Shown here: positions 11,802 through 19,654 of the stretch, piece after piece
Layout of the letters: every line of letters starts with the position of its first letter
Position numbering within the stretch: the first letter of the stretch is position 1
Source of the DNA: Curvivirga sp965219885
Lineage (GTDB): Bacteria; Pseudomonadota; Alphaproteobacteria; UBA8366; Aestuariispiraceae
Reading direction: 5' to 3'
Length of the DNA stretch: 64,000 nt
Assembly (NCBI RefSeq): GCF_965219885.1
Contig: NZ_CBDCOT010000007.1
Span: forward strand, 1 to 64,000
Translations under genes and position numbers: made by a program
The notes under the pieces: generated by a model
What the model saw: only the letters and a program-made list of their open reading frames with translations
Databases searched by the model: none
Told to the model about the DNA's origin: nothing

Positions 11802-13412
11802 TTACGTTGTTGACGATAAAAAGCGGTTCAATACGTTTCTGGTAACTTGTTCGATTTGCTGATCTTTACGGGTGAGTCCCATAATCCATTCACAGGTGGC
11901 GGCGTTGAAAATTTCACCCGCCCCTTTTTTCCAATGGATCATTACGCCATTCCCTCGGATCGCTTTCTTCCGTAATTCTTCAGGTATGATCGCAAGATCA
12001 TGATTTGAAATATAATATTCTTCACCCCAAATTTTGTGATCGGCTTCTGTCATAGTTGCGAAACCCATTCCGAGTATTTCTATATCCTGATGAGCACCGT
12101 CTTCACCTGTTGGATAAGGGAGGTCATCGCGAATTTCATATTCCAATCCATCAACTTCATACCCAAAAATCCGGGATTTCCCACCTAAAATATCGCCAAA
12201 GCCGATGTTGCAATTCTCAAAGGCCCAATGCTCTGGTCGATAGATTGTATAACCGCCTGATCCGCGACCAATGCAATTCCCTAAGCCTGTATATACTCCC
12301 TTTAGGGCATTGGCGCCAAAGGTTTCGGGACTTGGGCGGTTAACTGGTGATAAGTCCCAAAGGCCTGTCATTAAATGAGGCTGGTCTGTTGACATAATTG
12401 GATCTTCTTTTTGAGCTCGATGCTTATAACAAATCTGCTTTTTCCCTTCGTCCTCAAGACGGATTTGCCACAGAAAGTTTCCTGCGAAACGCGCAACTTT
12501 ACCACCCTGGTCTACCCACTGATCAAGGTGATCTCGCATACGGTTACTCCAATATTCGTCATGACCGACAAAAGCCACGCATTTGTAATTTGTCAAAATT
12601 TCAGAAGACAAATCCAGATCATGTAATGTTGCTATATCTAACTCATATCCTTGTTCTTCTGCCCAGATGGCAAAATGCCGTTCATAACTTGCCCATCCGG
12701 CTGAGGCATATTTCTTTGAATAACCATAGGCATATGCCCATTCCATATATGGGTATCGTACCATTGCATCAGGGACTGAAGGGACTTCCAAAAGGGGACG
12801 AGGCGCGCCTTTGGGGAGTTTACAAAAACCTCTGGTCCATGGACGTTGAGTTGACAGACATGGTGAAAATTGATTTTTCTCCGGACCAGTAATGCCTTCA
12901 TAAGCGTTGGAGCCGCCCCAACAATTATAGGATATCCAGGTGCCTGTCGCACAGAGTAATAAAAGTTTTGATTTTGGTGAGTTTTTTGATGCTTTGATGA
13001 TGACTAAATGATGCTCTTCAACCGTTTCACCATCACGGTGGCCTTTTAATGTAAAAAGATAGCCACCACTTTTCCAGTTTTCCTCGATTTTTATTTCCAA
13101 ACTGACAGGCCAATCACATCCATTTACGGAACAGTCTTGTGGTGTCTTATAGTGTTTTCCTGTTAAGCCTTCAGCCGTATAAACGATCTCATAAGTTGCG
13201 CCATCTCGGGCAATTTCTATATCCCAAAATTCAGCTGTTGTATTGCTATGTAGCTTAATAGTTTCACCAGGGAAGTAGCTTATTTTATCGGTATAAGCCC
13301 ATATTTCTAATATGTTTTGATCGCGGGCTGGGCCAATATAATAGTTGTCATAAATATGACGTGCGCGACGTCGTGTACGTGGTGTGGTTTCCGGTGTTGT
13401 TGATGAAGCCAA
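11802..13412 (-). CDS. N,N-dimethylformamidase large-subunit-like protein
   Basis: A 536-residue protein resembling the C-terminal part of the dimethylformamidase large subunit (DmfA2), which hydrolyses DMF to dimethylamine and formate at a mononuclear iron held by two Tyr and one carboxylate. Recognisable blocks are GTWISYNCWGGSNAYEG (about 156-172), YEWAYAYGYSKKYASAGW-like text near 230, CVAFVGHDEYWSNRMRDHL (about 282-300) and ARFAGNFLWQIRLE. It begins with TTG at 13412: the in-frame stop at 13437 leaves no ATG, and gagg lies 9 bases before the TTG. An Arg-rich N-terminus (TRRRARH) precedes the fold. It is shorter than DmfA2 and no small subunit (DmfA1) is adjacent, so the substrate may be another amide. 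Confidence 0.72.
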   Translation of the reverse strand: MASSTTPETTPRTRRRARHIYDNYYIGPARDQNILEIWAYTDKISYFPGETIKLHSNTTAEFWDIEIARDGATYEIVYTAEGLTGKHYKTPQDCSVNGCDWPVSLEIKIEENWKSGGYLFTLKGHRDGETVEEHHLVIIKASKNSPKSKLLLLCATGTWISYNCWGGSNAYEGITGPEKNQFSPCLSTQRPWTRGFCKLPKGAPRPLLEVPSVPDAMVRYPYMEWAYAYGYSKKYASAGWASYERHFAIWAEEQGYELDIATLHDLDLSSEILTNYKCVAFVGHDEYWSNRMRDHLDQWVDQGGKVARFAGNFLWQIRLEDEGKKQICYKHRAQKEDPIMSTDQPHLMTGLWDLSPVNRPSPETFGANALKGVYTGLGNCIGRGSGGYTIYRPEHWAFENCNIGFGDILGGKSRIFGYEVDGLEYEIRDDLPYPTGEDGAHQDIEILGMGFATMTEADHKIWGEEYYISNHDLAIIPEELRKKAIRGNGVMIHWKKGAGEIFNAATCEWIMGLTRKDQQIEQVTRNVLNRFLSSTT

Positions 13413-13481
13413 TCCTGTATACCTCGTGAAGCTTTTTTATATTTAACGAGACTATGGATGATTTTCTATTTAAAGGGAAAT

Positions 13482-14384
13482 TCAAAATGCCTTTCCTTTA
13501 TCAACAAGAAAATCAATCAAAACTCTAACTCGTTTCGCTTTTTGGCTGTTTTGTGGGAAGTAAACATATAATGCAGGGTAAGGACACCAGTTATTTTCAA
13601 GGATAGGAATAAGACGCCCATCATTTATATGCCGTCGTACCATAGGTTCAACGATACGTCCTAAGCCTAATCCCTTCAAAGAGGCATCCGTCATTGCATC
13701 TGTGTCATTGACGATCAAAGCGGTCGGCATTGAAAAAGTTTTCTGTTGTCCATTGTCTTCCATAATCAGCGGTGCAACTTGATTAGATGCAATAAACCGA
13801 TATTGAATCAGTTTATGTTCTTTCAGGTCATCAAGACTTTGAGGTTTTCCATATCGCTTTATATATTCTGGGGACGCAAAGATAGCTTCCTTCATGGTGG
13901 ATGTTAATTTTCTTGCGATCATACCGTCTTCAATACGGTCGCCGAAACGAATACCCAGATCAAAGTTTTCCTTTAAGATATTGATGCTCTCATCGGAAAC
14001 GGAAATTTCCAACTGGATATCTGGATAGGCTTTACAGAATTCCGCATAAATTGGTTTTACAAAAAAATCGAAAACGAAGCGAGGGAGGGTAAGTTTAACA
14101 GGTCCTTTTGGGTGATTTGTTAGTTCTTTCACATTCCCAAACGCATCATCTAACGTATCTATGGCTTCAGATGTGCCTTCATATAATAGTTTTCCGGCTT
14201 CGGTAAGCTCGATACGCCTTGTACTGCGATTAAATAATGGTAGCCCCATTTCGGATTCTAATTTTTTTAACGCTTCACTCACAGAGGGCGGGGCAATTTC
14301 TAACTTTCGGGCAGCTCCACGTATACTGCCTTCTTGAACAATATGCTTAAAAATAGATAAGCGATTGAAAGTTGAACCGTGCAT
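13482..14384 (-). CDS. LysR family transcriptional regulator
   Basis: A 300-residue LysR regulator. The helix-turn-helix lies at residues about 5-63 (GSIRGAARKLEIAPPSVSEA, then LKKLESEMGLPLFNRSTRR). The ligand domain starts near residue 90 (GPVKLTLPRFVFDFF) with the CrgA/PA0477-like layout. It is divergent from the flavodoxin-fold/SnoaL fusion gene at 14507, with 122 bases between the starts containing clear dyad repeats. It most likely controls that gene and itself. The effector is unknown, perhaps a quinone or electrophile given the neighbour. Confidence 0.88.
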   Translation of the reverse strand: MHGSTFNRLSIFKHIVQEGSIRGAARKLEIAPPSVSEALKKLESEMGLPLFNRSTRRIELTEAGKLLYEGTSEAIDTLDDAFGNVKELTNHPKGPVKLTLPRFVFDFFVKPIYAEFCKAYPDIQLEISVSDESINILKENFDLGIRFGDRIEDGMIARKLTSTMKEAIFASPEYIKRYGKPQSLDDLKEHKLIQYRFIASNQVAPLIMEDNGQQKTFSMPTALIVNDTDAMTDASLKGLGLGRIVEPMVRRHINDGRLIPILENNWCPYPALYVYFPQNSQKAKRVRVLIDFLVDKGKAF

Positions 14385-14462
14385 TACAAAAATATTGTTA
14401 GTTATTGCCTAATAATTATTTAGATAAACATAGACTATTGTTAGGTAAATTCAATTGATATT

Positions 14463-14489
14463 TTGTTATCAGATTTAATGAGATAACAA
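14463..14489. promoter_or_regulatory. Inverted repeat operator upstream of flavodoxin-SnoaL gene
   Basis: ttgttatc (14463-14470) and gataacaa (14482-14489) form a perfect 8-bp dyad with an 11-base spacer, matching the T-N11-A layout of LysR sites. It lies 17 bases before the ATG, close enough to block transcription or initiation. A weaker dyad (ttgcctaataat / attgttaggtaa) lies at about 14404-14446. Confidence 0.6.
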
Positions 14490-14506
14490 GATTGATAGGT
14501 GAAGTC

Positions 14507-15469
14507 ATGGCAAAGACGGTCGTCATTTCAGGGCATCCTGATTTAGAACAATCCAATACTAACAAGGTGATTTTAGACGAATTGCGCAAGGAATTAGACG
14601 ATTTAGTCATTCGTCGATTAGATATTTTATATCCGGATTATAAAATTGATGTGGAGGCAGAGCAAAAAGCCCTTTTGGAGGCTGATATCATTATACTTCA
14701 GTTTCCATTCTATTGGTATTCCATACCGGCATTGTTAAAGAAATGGATTGATGATGTTTTCTCTTATAATTTTGCTTATGGAGCTCAGGGTGATAAATTA
14801 AAAGGCAAACAGTTTATTTTGTCATTTACTGTGGGTGGGCCAGAAGAGTCTTATGATCCACTAGGATATAATCATTTCTCAATTGAACAATTTATGTATC
14901 CATTGCAACAAACCGCTTATCTAGCTGGGATGCAATATAATAAGCCGATTTTTACGCATCGTATGGTTTATATACCTGGTGTTTACAATAAGCTTGAAGA
15001 TGTTCAGTTCCGTGCAAAAAAACATGCAGAGCAACTAATTTCAAGAGTTCACGAGTTAAACAATTCTATGGAAATTACGATCAAACAGTTCGTTGCTGAT
15101 TGGTTTGAGATGTTTGATCAACTACCAACAGAAGACCATAAATTTATCTCGCATCTTTCTAATGATGTGAATTGGGAAATGCCGGAAGGGCAGTTTAAAG
15201 GCCATCAAGGTTTTCGTGATTGGTATGAAGGGGCGAAGAAAACCTTCAAGCCGGATTGCCTACATGATGTTGAACAAGTCGAAGTGCAAGAAAATGGCGA
15301 CGGTTATAAGGCTTTGATCCGCGTGAGATTAAAAGCAGATACCTATGAAGATTCCCCATTTAAAGGTGAGGCAGTGAATATCTTAGTAAATGAAAATTGG
15401 TCTCTTAAATCCGATGAAAAAGGTCATATTCTGATCGACAATTACCAAGTAACACCAGTTACAGCATAA
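14507..15469 (+). CDS. NAD(P)H oxidoreductase (flavodoxin fold) fused to SnoaL/NTF2-like domain
   Basis: A 320-residue fusion from the ATG at 14507, preferred because aggtga precedes it; an in-frame TTG lies 15 bases upstream. Residues about 1-180 form the MdaB/KefF-type quinone reductase domain: TVVISGHPDLEQSNTNKVIL, the FMN loop ADIIILQFPFYWYSIPALLK, and SFTVGGPEESYDP. Residues about 190-320 form an NTF2-like SnoaL domain (VADWFEMFDQLP, WEMPEGQFKGHQGFRDWYEG). The second domain resembles the secreted SnoaL protein in the next gene, 16 bases downstream. The reductase part probably reduces quinones or electrophiles with NAD(P)H. The role of the fused cone-shaped domain is not known. Confidence 0.85.
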   Translation: MAKTVVISGHPDLEQSNTNKVILDELRKELDDLVIRRLDILYPDYKIDVEAEQKALLEADIIILQFPFYWYSIPALLKKWIDDVFSYNFAYGAQGDKLKGKQFILSFTVGGPEESYDPLGYNHFSIEQFMYPLQQTAYLAGMQYNKPIFTHRMVYIPGVYNKLEDVQFRAKKHAEQLISRVHELNNSMEITIKQFVADWFEMFDQLPTEDHKFISHLSNDVNWEMPEGQFKGHQGFRDWYEGAKKTFKPDCLHDVEQVEVQENGDGYKALIRVRLKADTYEDSPFKGEAVNILVNENWSLKSDEKGHILIDNYQVTPVTA

Positions 15470-15485
15470 GTATAGGAGTAAGCAG

Positions 15486-16040
15486 ATGTTTAATAGATTA
15501 ATGTATATTACTTTGTTTGGTTTTCTCTTGTTTTCCTCAGCGCCTATGGCGTTTGCAGGTAATATGCAGGCGAAACAAGATGCTGTTGGAATTAATGATC
15601 CAGCCCTTTGGCCAAAACCCGCAAATCCTATTGCGACCGGATCCGAAACTAGTTCAGCCCTGAAGGTTGTGCAAAATTTTTTCGCAGCATATGGGGAAGG
15701 TGATTTGGACGCTTTACGGCAATATGTAGCGGAAGATATTGAGTGGTATATCCCCGGCCGGCACCCCGGTGCAGGCACTAAGCGCGGAGTTGAAGAGTTT
15801 ACTTCTTTTTTTGCTTCCCTTGGAAAAGCTGGGTTTAAAGCAGAAGTGATGATTCTTGCCGCAAATGATACTTATGTTATTGATGCCCATAGGGGATGGA
15901 GTAATGTAGATGGTGAGAATATCGATTTGAATTGGATATTATTGTATCAAATTGAGGGCGGAAAGATTAAGCGCGTCCAGAATTTCTCCGGTGATTTATA
16001 CGCGTCAGACGCTTTTTTTGAGGCATTGCTTACAAAATAA
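15486..16040 (+). CDS. Secreted SnoaL-like (NTF2 fold) protein
   Basis: A 184-residue protein with a signal peptide (hydrophobic residues 5-22, probable cleavage after AFA near residue 24). The SnoaL-like domain runs from about residue 58 to 180: VVQNFFAAYGEGDLDALRQY, then VAEDIEWYIPGRHPGAG, and GWSNVDGENIDLNWILLYQI. A strong ribosome binding site (aggag) lies 7 bases before the ATG. It follows the flavodoxin-SnoaL fusion by 16 bases and is surely co-transcribed. A periplasmic partner for a cytoplasmic NTF2-like fusion is unusual. Both may act on the same small electrophile, but this is inference. Confidence 0.8.
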   Translation: MFNRLMYITLFGFLLFSSAPMAFAGNMQAKQDAVGINDPALWPKPANPIATGSETSSALKVVQNFFAAYGEGDLDALRQYVAEDIEWYIPGRHPGAGTKRGVEEFTSFFASLGKAGFKAEVMILAANDTYVIDAHRGWSNVDGENIDLNWILLYQIEGGKIKRVQNFSGDLYASDAFFEALLTK

Positions 16041-16046
16041 AAAAGA

Positions 16047-16074
16047 ATGCGCCGGGTTGATATACTCGGCGCAT
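16047..16074. terminator. Bidirectional terminator hairpin
   Basis: An 8-bp GC-rich stem (atgcgccg / cggcgcat) between two convergent genes, with A-rich sequence on the left side serving the minus strand. The T run on the plus side is weak. Confidence 0.6.
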
Positions 16075-16080
16075 GATAAT

Positions 16081-16605
16081 TTATGATCCAAGCATACGGC
16101 TGATCGTGCGATCTTTATTGATAAATTGATGCTTTAACGCAGCTAGAATATGTAAGCCTAAACTGGCAAATAGGATCGGTACGGCACCTTCGTGGATGCT
16201 TTCGCCAATTTCATTTAACCATCCAATTTTCTCACCAGCAGAAATGATAACTTTACCAAAGACAGCGACATCATGACCGCCACCGATACTCATGATGATA
16301 CCGGAAACCGGCATGGCGATAGTGGCACCCAGCAAAGTCCAATGTACGAGTTTTGCAATCTTTTCCTGCCAATGCGGCATGGGAGCTGTTGCCTTAATTT
16401 GACCTTCATGCATGCGCCAGAAAATACGCGTTAGGGCGATGATTATAATGATGACGCCTAGTGATTTATGAAGTTTGATTAATTCGAATTTATCTGCTCC
16501 ACCAGCCATTTCATCCATATAGAGGCCGATCCCCATAATGGATAGGAAAAGTAAGCCTGTGGCCCAATGAAATAATATTGTTGGTCTTGATAATCTATCA
16601 GACAT
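16081..16605 (-). CDS. Cytochrome b561 family protein
   Basis: A 174-residue inner-membrane di-heme cytochrome b561 of the CybB/YodB type. Four hydrophobic helices are visible (about 10-30, 45-63, 88-110, 143-163). Candidate heme histidines are FHWATG in helix 1, KLHKSLG before helix 2, VHWTLL in helix 3 and GLHILAALKHQ in helix 4. Length is typical. Such proteins shuttle electrons between quinol and periplasmic acceptors, including superoxide in the E. coli homolog. It stands alone with a good ribosome binding site (agaggt). Confidence 0.88.
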   Translation of the reverse strand: MSDRLSRPTILFHWATGLLFLSIMGIGLYMDEMAGGADKFELIKLHKSLGVIIIIIALTRIFWRMHEGQIKATAPMPHWQEKIAKLVHWTLLGATIAMPVSGIIMSIGGGHDVAVFGKVIISAGEKIGWLNEIGESIHEGAVPILFASLGLHILAALKHQFINKDRTISRMLGS

Positions 16606-16738
16606 GTCTACATACCTCTTTAATTGCTCCTAAAACCTTGTAAAGAGCATATCCCAATCTGATATAAGGGGTACGTGATCTAACTTATTGTTTCAAAACA
16701 TTAAGTGTATAAAAGTGTATCAAGATGTAACAGGTGGT

Positions 16739-17383
16739 TTAGGCCGCGTCTTTTTGCGCTTCTGGTGATGCTTCGTAAAAAGCGTCTAAAGTCAGACAGT
16801 TTTCATTTATACTATTGATGATGGGATAGTTGTTCATATCCACATGAAAGCGTTTGGCGTTGTATACTTGGGGGATTAGGCAAATATCTGCCAAGCTTGC
16901 TTGATTTCCAAAGCAAAATTTACCGTTAGAATTTTGTGTGAGCATGGCTTCAATAGTTTCAAAACCTTTATGTACCCAGTGTTTGTACCATTGGATTTTC
17001 TCGTCTTCCTCAACGTCAAATTCATGAGAGAGATACTGTAGGATACGTATATTATTTACAGGGTGAATATCACAGGCAACAATTTGTGCGACCGCCTGAA
17101 TATTCGCACGTATCATTAAATCATCTGATAAAAACTGACTGGAGCCAAAATTGTGATCGATGTAATCAATAATTGCTAAGGATTGATTAAGTATTTGACC
17201 ATCATCCAACTCAAGAGCTGGAACTAAACCTTGTGGGTTTTTTGATGTATAGGAAGATTTTTTATGTTCTCCGCCATCTTTAACGAGATTAACATATTTA
17301 TACTCACAGGTGATGTTTTTAAGATTTAGAGCAATACGTACGCGATAAGCGGCAGAGGATCGCCAATAAGTATAAAGCTTCAT
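16739..17383 (-). CDS. maiA: Maleylacetoacetate isomerase (zeta-class GST)
   Basis: A 214-residue glutathione S-transferase fold enzyme that isomerises maleylacetoacetate to fumarylacetoacetate in tyrosine/homogentisate breakdown. The N-terminal thioredoxin domain starts YTYWRSSAAYRVRIALNLK (4-22), the zeta-class loop with catalytic Ser and Ala where some members have Cys. NPQGLVPALELDDGQIL and QSLAIIDYID are the glutathione-binding elements. The helical domain has QASLADICLIPQVYNAKRF. The ATG overlaps the stop of the upstream MarR gene by 4 bases, so the two are translationally coupled. The fumarylacetoacetate hydrolase partner is encoded divergently at 18610. Confidence 0.92.
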   Translation of the reverse strand: MKLYTYWRSSAAYRVRIALNLKNITCEYKYVNLVKDGGEHKKSSYTSKNPQGLVPALELDDGQILNQSLAIIDYIDHNFGSSQFLSDDLMIRANIQAVAQIVACDIHPVNNIRILQYLSHEFDVEEDEKIQWYKHWVHKGFETIEAMLTQNSNGKFCFGNQASLADICLIPQVYNAKRFHVDMNNYPIINSINENCLTLDAFYEASPEAQKDAA

Positions 17384-17841
17384 AAACCTTTTCCCATAAC
17401 CTCTTTGGAAGAAGCTTCAACTTTACTCATAAGTTGGAGAAGTGTTTCGTATTCTGTATCGCTTAAACCTGATAGGATTTCCTTTTCTCTCTTGCGTAAG
17501 AGCGGCAAAAGTTCATTCATCATCTTTTTACCTTTATTAGTCAGGCATAGGAGCACACGACGTCGATCCGTTGGATCAATATGCCGTTCTAGTAAATCCT
17601 TTTCCTGTAAGGAAGTAATCGCACGGGATACATCAACTTTACCGATGCTTGATCGTTCAACAATTTCTTTGGCGGAAAGTGGGCGGAAATCATGAAGGTT
17701 TGCCATGGTACGCCATTCATTCATGCTTAACCCAAACTCCTTGGCGTAAACATCTTTTATCGCTTGGCTCGCTGCCCAATAAAACATGCGCGCACGGTAA
17801 GGAAAAAAAGATTGTAAATCAAAGCTTGGTGTATCTGTCAT
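17380..17841 (-). CDS. MarR family transcriptional regulator
   Basis: A 153-residue winged-helix regulator. The central region has the MarR pattern: RPLSAKEIVERSSIGKVDVS (recognition helix), RAITSLQEKDLLER, and the wing HIDPTDRRRVLLCLTNKGKK in two parts. It forms an operon with maiA and is divergent from the VOC/FAH genes. Two identical dyads in the 204-base divergent region are its probable operators. By analogy with HmgR-type or other aromatic-acid regulators it may sense an aromatic catabolite. Confidence 0.9.
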   Translation of the reverse strand: MTDTPSFDLQSFFPYRARMFYWAASQAIKDVYAKEFGLSMNEWRTMANLHDFRPLSAKEIVERSSIGKVDVSRAITSLQEKDLLERHIDPTDRRRVLLCLTNKGKKMMNELLPLLRKREKEILSGLSDTEYETLLQLMSKVEASSKEVMGKGL

Positions 17842-17961
17842 TTTCGCCTCTTAAATGGTTACATCAGTAACCTATTAAATCTAACTTTGTTCTCTAGATT
17901 ACAAAACCAGATTCTTTAACTTAAGAACATATCAATAAATAAATATATTTTTCAAGAATTA

Positions 17962-18004
17962 GTTTCAAATGAAACTTTTTCTTGAAATTTGTTTCAAATG
18001 AAAC
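17962..18004. promoter_or_regulatory. Tandem palindromic operators, probable MarR sites
   Basis: The 14-base dyad gtttcaaatgaaac occurs twice, at 17962-17975 and 17991-18004, 29 bases apart. Each has 6-bp arms (gtttca / tgaaac) around a 2-base centre. They sit 42 and 71 bases before the VOC start, in the promoter shared with the MarR-maiA operon. Confidence 0.75.
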
Positions 18005-18045
18005 TAAGTATGGAATATTCAGATTTGAACATGAAGGAATGCAAG

Positions 18046-18579
18046 ATGGCTATCCAGAAAATCCACCATGTGGCGTATCGTTGTATGGATGCGAAAGAAA
18101 CTGTTGAATGGTATGGGAAATATTTGGATATGGATTTTGTATTGGCGATCGCAGAAAATGAAGTGCCGTCTACGAAAGCACCTGATCCTTATATGCATGT
18201 GTTTCTAGATGCAGGTGCCGGGAATATTCTGGCTTTTTTTGAATTACCCAATTCCCCAGAGATGGGACGGGATGAGAATACGCCAAGCTGGGTTCAACAT
18301 ATTGCTTTCCAGATAGAGACGATGGATGAATTACTCAGCATTAAGTCTAAGCTAGAAGCAGATGATATTCATGTTGTTGGGCCGACAAATCATACGATCT
18401 TTCAATCAATCTATTTCTTTGATCCTAATGGGCATCGTTTAGAACTGGCGGTGAATACCAACACGCCAGAAATGGATCGCAAGCTAGACGATGTTAAATG
18501 GGATATGCTGAATGAATGGGCTGAGACCAAACGCGCACCAGATCATGCCAAATGGATGCATGAACAAGAACTTTCCTAA
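18046..18579 (+). CDS. VOC family (glyoxalase/extradiol dioxygenase fold) protein
   Basis: A 177-residue vicinal-oxygen-chelate protein. I choose the ATG at 18046 because aagga precedes it by 7 bases and homologous folds begin at IQKIHHVAYRCMDAKETVEW. Paired beta-alpha-beta-beta-beta modules are visible: HHVAYRC...HVFLDAG...AFFEL, and VQHIAFQIE...FQSIYFFDPNGHRLELAV. Candidate metal ligands are His in HHVAY, His in WVQHIAF and Glu in RLELAV. It precedes the fumarylacetoacetate hydrolase gene by 30 bases. It may be the ring-cleaving or an auxiliary enzyme of this catabolic cluster. Its substrate cannot be read from sequence. Confidence 0.85.
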   Translation: MAIQKIHHVAYRCMDAKETVEWYGKYLDMDFVLAIAENEVPSTKAPDPYMHVFLDAGAGNILAFFELPNSPEMGRDENTPSWVQHIAFQIETMDELLSIKSKLEADDIHVVGPTNHTIFQSIYFFDPNGHRLELAVNTNTPEMDRKLDDVKWDMLNEWAETKRAPDHAKWMHEQELS

Positions 18580-18609
18580 ATAAAACGCAAGTCACGAAGG
18601 CATAAATTC

Positions 18610-19623
18610 ATGAAGTTAGCGACTTTAAAAAACGACACAAGAGATGGCGAATTAGTTGTCGTGTCAAAAGATCTATCCAAATATGTATCCGTAGGTGCCG
18701 TTGCAGCGACATTACAAGCGGCGCTGGATGACTGGGATGATCTTGCACCTAAATTACAAAATGTATCTGATGCTTTAAATGAAGGGCAATTGGATGCAGC
18801 GAAAGAATTTGATCAAACGGCGTGTGAATCCCCTTTGCCGCGTGCCTATCAATGGGCAGATGGTTCCGCATATGTAAACCATGTGGAATTGGTGCGTAAA
18901 GCCCGTAATGCTGAACTTCCTGAAAGTTTCTGGACGGATCCGTTAATGTATCAAGGTGGTTCAGATTCTTTTATTGGCCCACGTGATGATATTCCCCTTG
19001 GTTCTGAAAGTTGGGGAATAGATTTTGAAGGGGAAGTTGCTGTGATTACCGATGATTTAGTCATGGGAGCAACTGAAAAACAAGCCGCTGATGCCATTAA
19101 ACTGATTATGTTGGTAAATGATGTAAGCTTGCGTGGTTTAATTCCGGGTGAATTAGCAAAAGGCTTTGGTTTCTTTCAATCAAAACCATCCAGTGCATTT
19201 TCGCCTGTCTGTGTGACACCTGATGAATTGGGAGATGCATGGAAAGACGGTAAGGTAAATCTGCCTTTATTGGTTGATTATAATGGTGAGGTATTTGGCT
19301 GTGCTGAAGCAGGTGAAGATATGACGTTCAACTTCCCTCAGATTGTGGCGCATGCGGCAAAAACACGCCCGCTTAGCGCTGGTGCAATTGTGGGGTCAGG
19401 TACCGTGTCGAATAAGCTGAATGATGGTCCGGGTAAGCCGGTTGCAGATGGCGGGAGAGGTTATTCCTGTATCGCAGAAATTCGTATGATTGAAACCATC
19501 TATGAGGGGGAGGCATCAACATCTTTCATGAAATTTGGAGATCAGGTTCGCATTGAGATGAAAGACAGGGATGGTCATAGTATCTTCGGTGCAATTGACC
19601 AAAAAGTCGTTGAATATAAATGA
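18610..19623 (+). CDS. Fumarylacetoacetate hydrolase family protein
   Basis: A 337-residue FAH-family enzyme, of the length typical for bacterial fumarylacetoacetases of the HmgB type. Blocks include the metal/substrate segment WGIDFEGEVAVITDDL (about 136-151), LVNDVSLRGLIPGELA, FFQSKPSSAFSPVCVTPDEL and the C-terminal SAGAIVGSGTVSN. Glu in FEGE and Asp/Glu residues around it would coordinate Mg or Ca. Expected reaction: fumarylacetoacetate to fumarate and acetoacetate. It belongs with maiA across the divergent promoter. Homogentisate dioxygenase is not in the window. Confidence 0.88.
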   Translation: MKLATLKNDTRDGELVVVSKDLSKYVSVGAVAATLQAALDDWDDLAPKLQNVSDALNEGQLDAAKEFDQTACESPLPRAYQWADGSAYVNHVELVRKARNAELPESFWTDPLMYQGGSDSFIGPRDDIPLGSESWGIDFEGEVAVITDDLVMGATEKQAADAIKLIMLVNDVSLRGLIPGELAKGFGFFQSKPSSAFSPVCVTPDELGDAWKDGKVNLPLLVDYNGEVFGCAEAGEDMTFNFPQIVAHAAKTRPLSAGAIVGSGTVSNKLNDGPGKPVADGGRGYSCIAEIRMIETIYEGEASTSFMKFGDQVRIEMKDRDGHSIFGAIDQKVVEYK

Positions 19624-19625
19624 AG

Positions 19626-19654
19626 AAAGGCCGCCTGTTGAAGGCGGCTTTTTT
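19626..19654. terminator. Rho-independent terminator after FAH gene
   Basis: The stem gccgcc / ggcggc with a 7-base loop, followed by six T, begins right after the FAH stop codon. It probably also ends the convergent XRE gene's transcript. Confidence 0.85.
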
